DNA of 13,460 bases from the NCBI GenBank assembly GCA_964572855.1, contig CAZNGF010000066.1, positions 1 to 13,460 of the forward strand. The letters are read 5' to 3'. Both the position numbers and the translations under genes were made by a program. Position 1 is the first letter of the stretch. Every line of letters begins with the position of its first letter. The notes under the pieces were generated by a model. It was given only the letters and a program-made list of their open reading frames with translations, did not search any database and was not told the origin of the DNA. The DNA comes from CAZNGF01 sp964572855 (GTDB lineage: Bacteria > Bipolaricaulota > Bipolaricaulia > RBG-16-55-9 > JAJCYT01). Below are positions 1 through 7,027 of the stretch, piece after piece.

Positions 1-1
1 C

Positions 2-325
2 GCGGCCGTGGCCGAGGCCGCGGTGGTCGGCTATCCCCACGAGATCAAGGGCCAGGGGGTCTACGCCTTCGTCACGCTCATGGCCGGCGTCGAGCCCCAC
101 GAATCCATCGAGGCCGGCATCGTCGAGACCGTGCGCGACTTGATCGGCCCGCACGCCGTGCCGGACAAGATCCAGTTCACCCCGGCGCTGCCCAAGACGC
201 GTTCGGGCAAGATCATGCGCCGCATCCTGCGCAGGATCGGCGCCGGGGACACCGAACAAATGGGCGACACCTCGACGCTGGCCGACCCCGGCGTGGTGGA
301 CCGGCTGGTCCAGGGTCGGCGCTAG
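2..325 (+). CDS. acs: Acetyl-CoA synthetase, C-terminal part (5' end outside window)
   Basis: This is the last ~107 codons of an AMP-forming acetyl-CoA synthetase, which makes acetyl-CoA from acetate, ATP and CoA in the cytoplasm. The visible part is the mobile C-terminal domain. It shows the AAVVGYPHEIKGQGVYAFV stretch typical of Acs and the PKTRSGKIMRR motif, whose lysine (codon starting at 209) is the catalytic residue that is reversibly acetylated in characterised Acs proteins. The reading frame is open from base 2, so the gene is cut by the window edge and is not a short gene starting at the GTG at base 8. The TAG at 323-325 overlaps the stop of the convergent arsC gene. A related acyl-CoA synthetase (for example propionyl-CoA) cannot be excluded from this domain alone, but the motif set fits Acs best. 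Confidence 0.9.
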   Translation, partial: AAVAEAAVVGYPHEIKGQGVYAFVTLMAGVEPHESIEAGIVETVRDLIGPHAVPDKIQFTPALPKTRSGKIMRRILRRIGAGDTEQMGDTSTLADPGVVDRLVQGRR

Positions 326-777
326 CTGCTTGACCCCGCCAGCGGCGTGGCCGCGATGCCCTGTGCACGGAGCCAATCGCAGAGGCGCCGATCCAGCTCG
401 TCCCGCACGCGGCGGGTGAACGCCAGCACCGCTTCTCTCGAACCCGCGGCCGCGGCCGGGTCCTCGGTGGGCCACGAGAGCCGCTGGCCGGAAGCAAAGA
501 CCGCGGGGCAGTTTCTGTCCGCCTCGGCGCACACGACGATGACCTTCGAAAAGCGCACGCCCTGCGGCAACTCGTGTAGGCCTTTGGGCCGCTGGCCCGA
601 GACGTCGATGCCGAGCTCGCGCATCACTTCGATCACGGGCGGGAACACCTCGGGCCTGGGGTCGGTCCCCGCGCTGTAGGCGCGGAAGCGGCCGCCCGCG
701 TGGTGGCGCAGCAGCGCCTCCCCCATCTGGCTGCGGGCGGCGTTGCCCGTGCACAGGAACAGGATGTTTCGCTCCAT
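322..777 (-). CDS. arsC: Thioredoxin-type arsenate reductase / LMW protein tyrosine phosphatase family
   Basis: A 151-residue cytoplasmic protein of the low-molecular-weight phosphatase fold. The P-loop CTGNAAR (C9 to R15) is the CX5R anion-binding motif. C83 and C90 in VVCAEADRNCP have the spacing of the redox pair in the thioredoxin-linked arsenate reductase of Staphylococcus plasmid pI258, which argues for arsenate-to-arsenite reduction over plain phosphatase activity. An acidic residue in WPTEDP (~106) is in the place of the general acid. The start at 777 is chosen because AAGGGAG lies just upstream; longer in-frame starts add a stretch unlike the family. No arsR, acr3 or arsB is in view, so the arsenic role rests on the protein alone. 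The gene lies 192 bp downstream of the photolyase on the same strand. A weak TATAGA (836-841) and an inverted repeat CGTAC-GGT-GTACG (791-803) lie in its leader. Confidence 0.85.
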   Translation of the reverse strand: MERNILFLCTGNAARSQMGEALLRHHAGGRFRAYSAGTDPRPEVFPPVIEVMRELGIDVSGQRPKGLHELPQGVRFSKVIVVCAEADRNCPAVFASGQRLSWPTEDPAAAAGSREAVLAFTRRVRDELDRRLCDWLRAQGIAATPLAGSSS

Positions 778-969
778 CGTTCTCCCTTCCCGTACGGTGT
801 ACGACAGCGCGCCGCCCGCGCGCAATGGGGTAGGCTCTATAGCGCGGTCTTGCCCGACTCGCTGGCAGAGCGCTCTGAAGGGCCGTCCCCGGGTCGGCGC
901 AAATTCAGGCCAGAGAGGCAGGGAAGTTCTGCAATCGCCTCCGGCGTGATGCGGGACCCTTGGACCGGA

Positions 970-2460
970 TCACGGGCATTCAGCGGCGCTCCCCGGCGCA
1001 AAGCGCGCCAAGTAGGCTTCGACCTCGAACTTGCGGGCCGTGTTCTTGCTGCTCATGTAGCGGACTTTGCCGAACACGGGCCGCTCGCGCCAGGGCCGGT
1101 CGAAACGCCCCAGACACCAGAAGATCCCGCTATAGGAGTTCGGGTCGCGGCCGTCCAGAGCGTATTTGTTGTTCAGCTCGAGCATGATCGCAAGCGCTTC
1201 CCGCGGGGAGGCGCTCCACTCCACGATCTTTTTGCCCCAGAGCATGCGGAGGTAGCCGTGGATGCGCCCCTCGCGGGCGAGTTGCGTCTGGGCCGCGTTC
1301 CAGAGCGGGTCATGCGTTTGGGCGGCCTCGAACTCGTCGCGTGCGTAAAGCGGGTCGCGCGGGTCGTCGGCGTGTGCCGCCAGCGTGGCGCGCGCCCAGT
1401 CCGGCAGCGATTCGTACTGGGCGTAATCCGCACGGTGATGGCAGAAGTTGAAGCCGAGCTCGCGCCACGTCACGAGCTCGTCCAGGAACGACTCCGCCCG
1501 TGCGGGCAGGCCCCACCAGCCGCTGCGCTTTCCCTTGCTCTCAGACGATAACCGCTTCGCGTCCCAGCCTTCGCGCTCGGCCAGCGCGGCAAAGATTTGG
1601 TGCGGCGCGATGTGTCCGAAGTGCAGGTAGGGCGAGAGCCCGCTTGTGTTTTCGTCGGTAAGGTCGCCCCGCTCCCCGTAGCGTGCCAGCCGCGTGTCGA
1701 GGAATGCCCGGAGCCTGGCTTCGGCCGCACGTGTGCCGCCCGGGCAATCGGACACGGGCCCTACCTCCTGATCGATCGGCAGGTTGGCCAGCGCCTCCCC
1801 GTCTTCGAGCAGCTCGCGCGTGGCGCGCGGCCAGCGGGCCCCCACGTCCGCCGGCAACTGCCCTAAAGGCGGTAACGACGTCGCCGCCAACGGTTTTGCA
1901 AGGGGGAACGGCGCCAGATGCGCGGGCAGCGCCTTTTGTAGCAAGCGGCGAAACGCGTAGGCCGTCGGGTAGGCTTGTTCGGCTGCCCGCATCGGGAGCA
2001 GCCCGTTTGAGTCCACCGCCTCGAGCTTCATGGGAAGCTGCAGCGCCGCGGCCTCAACCATGCGCGGAAGAAAGAAGGCCGGGTACTCGTCCGTCACCAC
2101 GACGCACGCCCGGTCCGCAAGCGCACGCAGCAGTCCCTTGCCAGCGCCCGCTTCGGGCTCGACGTAGGGATAGTAACCCACGCCCGTCCCGCGCAGCGCG
2201 GCGTCGTGCTCGGCCATGCCGTCCAGGACGAAGCGGTGCAGGCGGCGGCTGGCCCACGGGTAGTTGGCGCGCAGCGGCTCCAGCACGAACAGCGGCTTGC
2301 CCAAGCGCGCCGCCCACCCGACTGCCCGCTGCAGCGCGAAGTTCCAGCCCAGCCGCCGTTGGGCGATCATCCAGTAGAGGACGTACGCGCCGTCCGCGTT
2401 GGCTTCGCACTGGTTGACTTGACGCACGCGCAGGGTCGGCACATCCTTCATGGCTACCAT
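970..2460 (-). CDS. phr: Class II cyclobutane pyrimidine dimer photolyase
   Basis: A flavoenzyme (496 aa) that splits UV-induced cyclobutane pyrimidine dimers using near-UV/blue light and FADH-. The N-terminal alpha/beta antenna domain spans ~10-180 (VLYWMIAQRR, KPLFVLEPLRANYPWASRRL). The helical FAD-binding domain (~250-485) contains LSPYLHFGHIAPHQ (275-288), FLDELVTWRELGFNFC (325-340), THDPLWNAAQ (382-391), GRIHGYLRMLWGKKIVEW (398-415) and the class II hallmark LDGRDPNSYSGIFWCLGRFD (435-454). Length and motifs are those of an intact class II enzyme. The start is either ATG 2460 or ATG 2451; neither has a strong ribosome-binding site. That fits translational coupling to rudS, whose stop is only 12 bp upstream. 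It is probably co-transcribed from the promoter at 3514-3542. Confidence 0.95.
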   Translation of the reverse strand: MVAMKDVPTLRVRQVNQCEANADGAYVLYWMIAQRRLGWNFALQRAVGWAARLGKPLFVLEPLRANYPWASRRLHRFVLDGMAEHDAALRGTGVGYYPYVEPEAGAGKGLLRALADRACVVVTDEYPAFFLPRMVEAAALQLPMKLEAVDSNGLLPMRAAEQAYPTAYAFRRLLQKALPAHLAPFPLAKPLAATSLPPLGQLPADVGARWPRATRELLEDGEALANLPIDQEVGPVSDCPGGTRAAEARLRAFLDTRLARYGERGDLTDENTSGLSPYLHFGHIAPHQIFAALAEREGWDAKRLSSESKGKRSGWWGLPARAESFLDELVTWRELGFNFCHHRADYAQYESLPDWARATLAAHADDPRDPLYARDEFEAAQTHDPLWNAAQTQLAREGRIHGYLRMLWGKKIVEWSASPREALAIMLELNNKYALDGRDPNSYSGIFWCLGRFDRPWRERPVFGKVRYMSSKNTARKFEVEAYLARFAPGSAAECP

Positions 2461-2472
2461 GTTGCAGCCAGT

Positions 2473-3450
2473 CTACACCGCGCTGCGCAGCGCCAGCGGG
2501 CGGGGGTAGGGCTCCAGGTAGACCTGGGCTGCCACCCAAGGGTGGGGCGCCTGTCGCAGATGGTGCTGCAGCAGCGCCAGCGGCGTCACCAGCGGTACCC
2601 AGCCGCGGCGGTACTCCTCGATCAGTCGCAGCAATTCGTCCTTGTCCTGACCGTCGATGGCCCGTTTGACGAACCCCATCAGATGTTGGAGAACGTTCAC
2701 GTGGCGCTTGCGCGTGGCCACCGACTTGAGCGCGCCCATCATGAGCGTCCCGTAATCATCAAGCAACGCGTTCAGGTCTGCGGCTTCCCCGGCCGAAGCG
2801 ACCAGGGGGCCGAGTTTGCGGTACGTTGCTTCGTCGTGCGCGAGCAACAGCATCTTGTGCGCCGTGTGAAAGTGGACGAGATCCTTGGGCTCGGGGTTGC
2901 GCTCGCGCATCGCCAGCCAGCGATCGTAGGTGAACACGCGCGTGACGAAGTTCTCCCGCAGAGCCGGGTCGTTGAGGCGCCCTTCTTCTTCAACGGGCAG
3001 GTTGGGATACGCGTTCAGCAACGACTGTGCGTAAAGGCCAACGCCGTCGCGGCTTGGCGCGCCGTTGGCGCCGTAGCGGCGCACGCGGCTCATCCCGCAG
3101 GTAGGCGAGTCCTTCTTTAAGATATACCCACGCAACCGTCGGGAGCGCAGCGACTCGACGCGCTTGGCGGAGTAGGCGCGCATGCGTTCGGTCCAGTCCG
3201 CGCCGGACTTCGGCGCGACCATGCGGTCGCCGTCCGCTCCCTTGACCAAGCGCACGGTCTCGCGCGGCGTGCCCATGCCCACCTCGACCTCGGGGCACAC
3301 GGGCACCCAGGCGAAGTAGGCGCTTAAGGTGTCCGTGATGAAGCGATCTCGCTTGTGCCCGCCGTCGAAGCGCACGTTCTCGCCGAGCAGGCACGTGCTG
3401 ATACCCACCCGAATCCGGTTGGCCGCGTTTTCTCCCTTGCGCTCGCCCAT
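2473..3450 (-). CDS. rudS: TudS (DUF523)-DUF1722 fusion, RudS-type tRNA 4-thiouridine desulfidase
   Basis: A 325-residue two-domain protein. The N-terminal DUF523/TudS domain (~13-160) carries the three conserved cysteines expected to hold a [4Fe-4S] cluster: C20 in GISTCLLGENVRFDGGHK, C52 in VPVCPEVEVGMGTPRE and C118 in KKDSPTCGM. The C-terminal DUF1722 (YbgA) domain (~170-315) shows LVHFHTAHKMLLLAHD, KRHVNVLQHLMGF and TPLALLQHHLR. TudS is a 2-thiouracil desulfurase; from memory, TudS-DUF1722 fusions have been reported as RudS, which converts 4-thiouridine in tRNA to uridine. Assignment here is by domain order and cysteines. The start at 3450 has AAGGAG seven bases upstream; the longer frame would run through the promoter. 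It is first in an operon with phr, echoing the E. coli ybgA-phr arrangement. Confidence 0.88.
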   Translation of the reverse strand: MGERKGENAANRIRVGISTCLLGENVRFDGGHKRDRFITDTLSAYFAWVPVCPEVEVGMGTPRETVRLVKGADGDRMVAPKSGADWTERMRAYSAKRVESLRSRRLRGYILKKDSPTCGMSRVRRYGANGAPSRDGVGLYAQSLLNAYPNLPVEEEGRLNDPALRENFVTRVFTYDRWLAMRERNPEPKDLVHFHTAHKMLLLAHDEATYRKLGPLVASAGEAADLNALLDDYGTLMMGALKSVATRKRHVNVLQHLMGFVKRAIDGQDKDELLRLIEEYRRGWVPLVTPLALLQHHLRQAPHPWVAAQVYLEPYPRPLALRSAV

Positions 3451-3494
3451 TCTTCCACTCCTTCTTCGGTTGAATCGATTCTGAGGGTGGCGAC

Positions 3495-3523
3495 TTGACT
3501 TTCTTGTCGAATATATATAACAT
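3495..3523 (+). promoter_or_regulatory. Possible promoter for the sigma factor gene, overlapping the rudS promoter
   Basis: TTGACT (3495-3500) is followed by TATAAC at 15-bp spacing (3516-3521) or TAACAT at 17 bp (3518-3523). It points at the sigma gene and shares its -10 bases with the opposing rudS promoter, so the two could not be occupied at once. The match is weaker than the minus-strand one. Confidence 0.4.
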
Positions 3524-3535
3524 AGCATTCGAGAA
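3504..3535. promoter_or_regulatory. Imperfect inverted repeat in the divergent promoter region (candidate operator)
   Basis: TTGTCGAAT (3504-3512) and ATTCGAGAA (3527-3535) are inverted copies with one mismatch, separated by 14 bp. One arm lies in the spacer of the rudS promoter and the other at its likely start site, a position suited to a dimeric regulator. A separate perfect palindrome, GAATCGATTC (3472-3481), lies in the rudS leader. No regulator gene is adjacent apart from the sigma factor, so the binding protein is unknown. Confidence 0.4.
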
Positions 3536-3542
3536 TTGTCAA
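3514..3542 (-). promoter_or_regulatory. Consensus sigma-70 promoter for rudS-phr
   Basis: On the minus strand TTGACA (3537-3542) is followed by a 17-bp spacer and TATATA (3514-3519), close to the ideal housekeeping promoter. Transcription would start near 3507 and give a ~57-nt leader before the rudS ATG. It is the best-scoring promoter visible in the window and lies in an unusually AT-rich patch. Confidence 0.75.
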
Positions 3543-3609
3543 CTATGATCTACAGCATGGTGGAAACGCCCGCAGCCTGGGCGGTGTACCAAGAGGCAAG
3601 GAGTGAAAC

Positions 3610-4608
3610 ATGGGCGAAAACGTGCTGGAGGTGTTGGAGGTCAACCCGAGCTTGGACGAGCTCAACGGCGAGTTCACCCTGCTGGACACGTCTGGGACCG
3701 AGGAGTCGAACGCGTTCAGTGAGGACTTGCTCGACTCGTATCTGAACGAGATCGCCCGCGTCCCCCTGCTCACGCGCGCACAAGAGGTTGCGCTGGCCAA
3801 GCGCGTCGAGCGCGGGGATCAAAGGGCCCGCGAAGAGCTGGCAGAGGCCAACCTGCGCCTGGTGGTTTCAATGGCCAAACGGTACCAGGGCTTCGGCCTC
3901 TCCTTTCTGGACTTGATTCAGGAAGGCAACGTGGGACTCATGAAGGCTGTGGACAAGTTCGACTACACCAAGGGCTTCAAGTTCTCGACCTACGCCACCT
4001 GGTGGATTCGCCAGACGCTGACGCGCGCGCTGGCCGACAAGAGCCGCACGGTGCGCATCCCGCAGCACGTGACGGAGTACATGCGCAAGATCCACGAACT
4101 GCAGGAAGATTTCAGCGAGGCGCACGGCCGCCTGCCCAGCGACGAGGAGCTGTCCGAGCATCTCGAGATCTCGGCCTCCGAGGTCCACCGCATTAAGGGC
4201 GTTTCGCCCCACCTTCGTTCGCTGGAGGAGTCCGTCGGCGACGACGAGGACAGCACACTCGAGGAGCTTTTCGGCGACGAGGGCGCCGTCTCGGGCTTGC
4301 GGGCGCTCTTCACCGACGTCCAGTTGGGTCACCTCAAGGAAGCCTTCGAGGTGCTCGACCGTCGTGAACGTGCCATTCTGGAGCGCCGTTTCGGCATCCG
4401 CTGGCAGCGGGACGAACACGGCTGGACCGTGGAGGACCGAACACCGCAGACGCTGGAGGAGATCGGTTCGGCGCTTAAGATAAGCCGCGAGCGCGTGCGG
4501 CAGATCCAAATCGAGGCGTTGGACAAGCTGCGCGCCCACCGCGCCCGACGCGCCCTCCAGCACACCGACCGCTTGGCCCGCGAAAGCGAGGCACTGCTGT
4601 TGGCCTAG
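3610..4608 (+). CDS. Sigma-70 family RNA polymerase sigma factor (group 2-like)
   Basis: A 332-residue sigma factor that directs RNA polymerase to promoters. After a short acidic N-terminus (1-39, no region 1.1) come region 1.2 (~40-72, LLDSYLNEIARVPLLTRAQE), region 2 (~76-150, with NLRLVVSMAKRYQG, DLIQEGNVGLMKAVDKFD and the -10-recognition stretch FSTYATWWIRQTLTRAL), region 3 (~151-225) and region 4 (~235-310) ending in the helix-turn-helix ISRERVRQIQIEALDKLR. Absence of region 1.1 and the size fit a group 2 or alternative factor rather than the essential RpoD. Between RRFGI and TLEEIG, where RpoD has about six residues, there are 17 (264-280), and ~20 extra residues follow region 4. ATG 3610 has AAGGAG (3598-3603) at good spacing. 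It is divergent from rudS-phr and convergent with ftsH. Confidence 0.92.
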   Translation: MGENVLEVLEVNPSLDELNGEFTLLDTSGTEESNAFSEDLLDSYLNEIARVPLLTRAQEVALAKRVERGDQRAREELAEANLRLVVSMAKRYQGFGLSFLDLIQEGNVGLMKAVDKFDYTKGFKFSTYATWWIRQTLTRALADKSRTVRIPQHVTEYMRKIHELQEDFSEAHGRLPSDEELSEHLEISASEVHRIKGVSPHLRSLEESVGDDEDSTLEELFGDEGAVSGLRALFTDVQLGHLKEAFEVLDRRERAILERRFGIRWQRDEHGWTVEDRTPQTLEEIGSALKISRERVRQIQIEALDKLRAHRARRALQHTDRLARESEALLLA

Positions 4609-4633
4609 TACAGGGCCACGCTGTTTTTACTGC

Positions 4634-4741
4634 GTAGGGGTCCCATTCATGGGACCCGGCCTACACGTCCGGTTCATGACCAGATAGACTTCACGGGCGG
4701 CCAAAGCGCGTGCCCACGGGCGCGATGAAGCGCGCCCCTAC
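4634..4741. repeat. ~108-bp element with GTAGGGG/CCCCTAC ends and two internal hairpins
   Basis: GTAGGGG (4634-4640) and its complement CCCCTAC (4735-4741) bound the segment. Inside, GGGTCCCAT and ATGGGACCC form a hairpin (4638-4657), extended by GTAGG and CCTAC with a 3-nt bulge. GGGCGCG, six loop bases and CGCGCCC form a second hairpin (4718-4737). There is no ORF and no obvious target duplication. It looks like a short non-coding dispersed repeat (REP or MITE-like) and may also stop transcription between the convergent sigma and ftsH genes. Neither hairpin has a T-run. Confidence 0.5.
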
Positions 4742-4772
4742 ACCCAAGAACCACTGTGGTCGTCTATTAGTT

Positions 4773-4804
4773 CTGCAGGGGGGCACGGCCGTGCCCCCCT
4801 GCAG
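4773..4804. repeat. Perfect 32-bp palindrome downstream of ftsH
   Basis: Two 16-bp arms without any loop spacing, starting CTGCAGGGGGG and ending CCCCCCTGCAG, so PstI-type hexamers lie at both ends. It lies 12 bp beyond the ftsH stop and 164 bp beyond the sigma stop. A transcript hairpin here could terminate or protect the ftsH mRNA 3' end. There is no U-tract on either strand, so a repeat-family origin is equally likely. Confidence 0.6.
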
Positions 4805-4816
4805 CGAGATGAACGA

Positions 4817-6763
4817 TTAGGATGACTTCGGCTTCACCAAAGAGGGCGCCGCACCCTCGGCGTCCGCGCCGACCAGTTGCAGCACGCGCTCGCCCGAGAT
4901 CTCTTCCTCGTCCTGGAGCAACTGGGCCAGTGCGTCGAGCTGCTCGCGGTGGTCCTTGAGCAAGCCCAGCGCTCGCTCGTAGGCCGCGTCCACGATCCGC
5001 TGAATCTCCTCGTCGATGATGCGCGCCGTGGCGTCGCTGTACTCGCGCTGCTGGGCGATCTCCTGTCCCAGGAAGACGTTTTGCTGGCGTCCGCCGAGCG
5101 CCAGGTTCTTGAGCTGGTCGCCCATGCCCCACTCCAGCACCATGCGGCGCGCGAGTTGGGTGACACGCTTGAGGTCGTCCTCGGCGCCGCTGGTGGCCGT
5201 GTCGAAGACGAGCTCCTCGGCCGCGCGCCCGCCCAGCGCCATCACCAGGCGCTCCGTGATGTAGTCCTTGCGGTAGAGGTACAGCTCGCGGTCCGGGAGT
5301 TGCTGGGTCACGCCCATGGCCTTGCCGCGCGGGACGATGGTGACCTTGTGCAGCGGGTCGGCCTTGGGCAGCAGCGCGCCCAGTAGGGCGTGTCCGCCCT
5401 CGTGGTAGGCCAGCAGCTCGACCTCCTCCTCGGTGAGCGCCAGGTTCTCGCGCTTCAGGCCCATCAGGATCTTGTCGCGCGCGTCGTCGATGTCCTGCAT
5501 CTCGATTTCGGACTTCTCACGGCGCGCGCCCAGCAGCGCGGCCTCGTTGAGCAGCTCTTCAAGCTCGGCGCCGCTGAAGCCCGGCGTGCTGCGCGCCACG
5601 CGCTCCAGGTCCACGTCGTCGCTCAAGGGCTTGCCCTGGGCGTGGATGTGCAGGATCTGGCGGCGGTCCTCCTTGGTGGGCAGGTTGACCGTGATGCGCC
5701 GGTCGAAGCGGCCCGGGCGCAGCAAGGCGGGGTCGAGCACGTCCGGCCGGTTGGTGGCGGCCATCACGATCACGTTCTCGTTGGGTTCGAAGCCGTCCAT
5801 CTCGCTCAGGAGCTGGTTTAGGGTCTGCTCGCGCTCGTCGTGGCCGCCGCCGAGCCCCGCGCCGCGCTGGCGGCCGATCGAGTCCAGCTCGTCGATGAAG
5901 ATGATCGACGGGCTCGACTTCTTGGCCTCGTTGAACATGTCGCGCACGCGCGAGGCGCCCACACCCACGAACATCTCCATGAAGTCCGAGCCCGAGATGT
6001 TAAAAAACGGCACCTCGGCTTCGCCGGCGACGGCGCGCGCAAGCAAGGTCTTTCCCGTGCCGGGCGGTCCCACCAGCAGCACGCCGGTGGGCATCTGTCC
6101 ACCCAGGCGCTCGAATCGTGCTGGCTTTTTCAGGAACTCGATGACCTCCTGTAGCTCGCGCTTGGCTCCCTCGCCGCCTGCGACGTCGCCGAACCGCACG
6201 TGGGTATCGTCGCGCTCGTAGAGCTTGGCGCGGCTCTTGCCCATGCCCATGAACTGCTGTCCCTGCGAGCGCATGCGGGACATGAACACGTAGAAGAGCC
6301 CGACGATGATCACCAGCGGGAGGATGCTGAAGAGGATGCTGAGCCAGGGCACCCCGCCGCCCGCCTCGCGGGCGCGGATCTCGACGTCGTGTTCGGCAAG
6401 CCGGTCGATGAAGGCCGGGTCCACCTCCGAGGCCGGGTAGGTCGTGCGGAAGTCGGTGTAGGTCACGGGCTGGCCCGACTCGCTGTTCGTCTGGGCCGAC
6501 CGCGAAAGCGAGCCCGTAATTCTCTGCCCCGTGATCGTCACCGCGCGCACGTTCCCGGCGCGCACCTGCGCCATAAACGCGCTAAACGGCACCTCGGTGT
6601 CCGATTCGCGCGCAGCCTGCTGAAACAAACTCGCCGCCCCGATCGCCACCAGTGTGAGGATCAACAGGAAGAAGAAGCCCTGACGGTTCATGCCTTGTGG
6701 CGCTTGTCCAATCCCCTTCGGCTGTTTCTTTTGTTCTCGTTCTGGTTGTTGTGATTGATTCAT
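4817..6763 (-). CDS. ftsH: ATP-dependent zinc metalloprotease FtsH
   Basis: A membrane-anchored AAA+ protease (648 aa) that forms hexamers and extracts and degrades membrane and short-lived regulatory proteins. Order of parts: TM1 (~29-47), periplasmic domain (~50-138), TM2 (~139-161), AAA+ module with Walker A GPPGTGKT (232-239), pore loop MFVGVG (264-269), Walker B IIFIDE (287-292) and second region of homology ATNRPDVLDPALLRPGRFDR (336-355), then the M41 peptidase with zinc site HEGGH (454-458) and the acidic third-ligand region SGAEDDLKR (525-533). All key residues are present and the length is normal. ATG 6763 is the furthest plausible start; the internal ATG at 6691 would remove a 24-residue polar tail. 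Only a weak AAGGG precedes 6763. It is divergent from the MFS gene and convergent with the sigma gene. Confidence 0.97.
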   Translation of the reverse strand: MNQSQQPEREQKKQPKGIGQAPQGMNRQGFFFLLILTLVAIGAASLFQQAARESDTEVPFSAFMAQVRAGNVRAVTITGQRITGSLSRSAQTNSESGQPVTYTDFRTTYPASEVDPAFIDRLAEHDVEIRAREAGGGVPWLSILFSILPLVIIVGLFYVFMSRMRSQGQQFMGMGKSRAKLYERDDTHVRFGDVAGGEGAKRELQEVIEFLKKPARFERLGGQMPTGVLLVGPPGTGKTLLARAVAGEAEVPFFNISGSDFMEMFVGVGASRVRDMFNEAKKSSPSIIFIDELDSIGRQRGAGLGGGHDEREQTLNQLLSEMDGFEPNENVIVMAATNRPDVLDPALLRPGRFDRRITVNLPTKEDRRQILHIHAQGKPLSDDVDLERVARSTPGFSGAELEELLNEAALLGARREKSEIEMQDIDDARDKILMGLKRENLALTEEEVELLAYHEGGHALLGALLPKADPLHKVTIVPRGKAMGVTQQLPDRELYLYRKDYITERLVMALGGRAAEELVFDTATSGAEDDLKRVTQLARRMVLEWGMGDQLKNLALGGRQQNVFLGQEIAQQREYSDATARIIDEEIQRIVDAAYERALGLLKDHREQLDALAQLLQDEEEISGERVLQLVGADAEGAAPSLVKPKSS

Positions 6764-7027
6764 TGATATCGTGCCCTTGACTCAAGCATAACAGCCAGGC
6801 GCGTTTATCTCGAATGTGACAAAGATTGGGCCACGATCGTTGCTGAAGGCCACAAGCGTGTCGTTAAGCGATAGAGCGGCTTGATTTCGACTACGTTGCG
6901 CCCGAACCGGGGTGGAAGCTGCTGTTCCTGGACGGTCCGCGTGCGGTGCTTCCCTCTTTCGTTGCCCCCCACTCAGCTTGCAATCCGCGCCGGGTGCCCT
7001 ACGCTTGGCAGCATCCAAAGGAGTGAC

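Noticed and set aside
322..777. Full arsenic resistance operon
   Set aside because: Only the reductase is present; no arsR, acr3, arsB or arsM is in the window.
4631..4804. CRISPR array
   Set aside because: The three palindromes differ in sequence and spacing; there are no regular direct repeats or spacers.
6881..7027. Longer N-terminus for the MFS protein
   Set aside because: The added stretch is not membrane-like, and ATG 7028 has a strong ribosome-binding site right before TM1.
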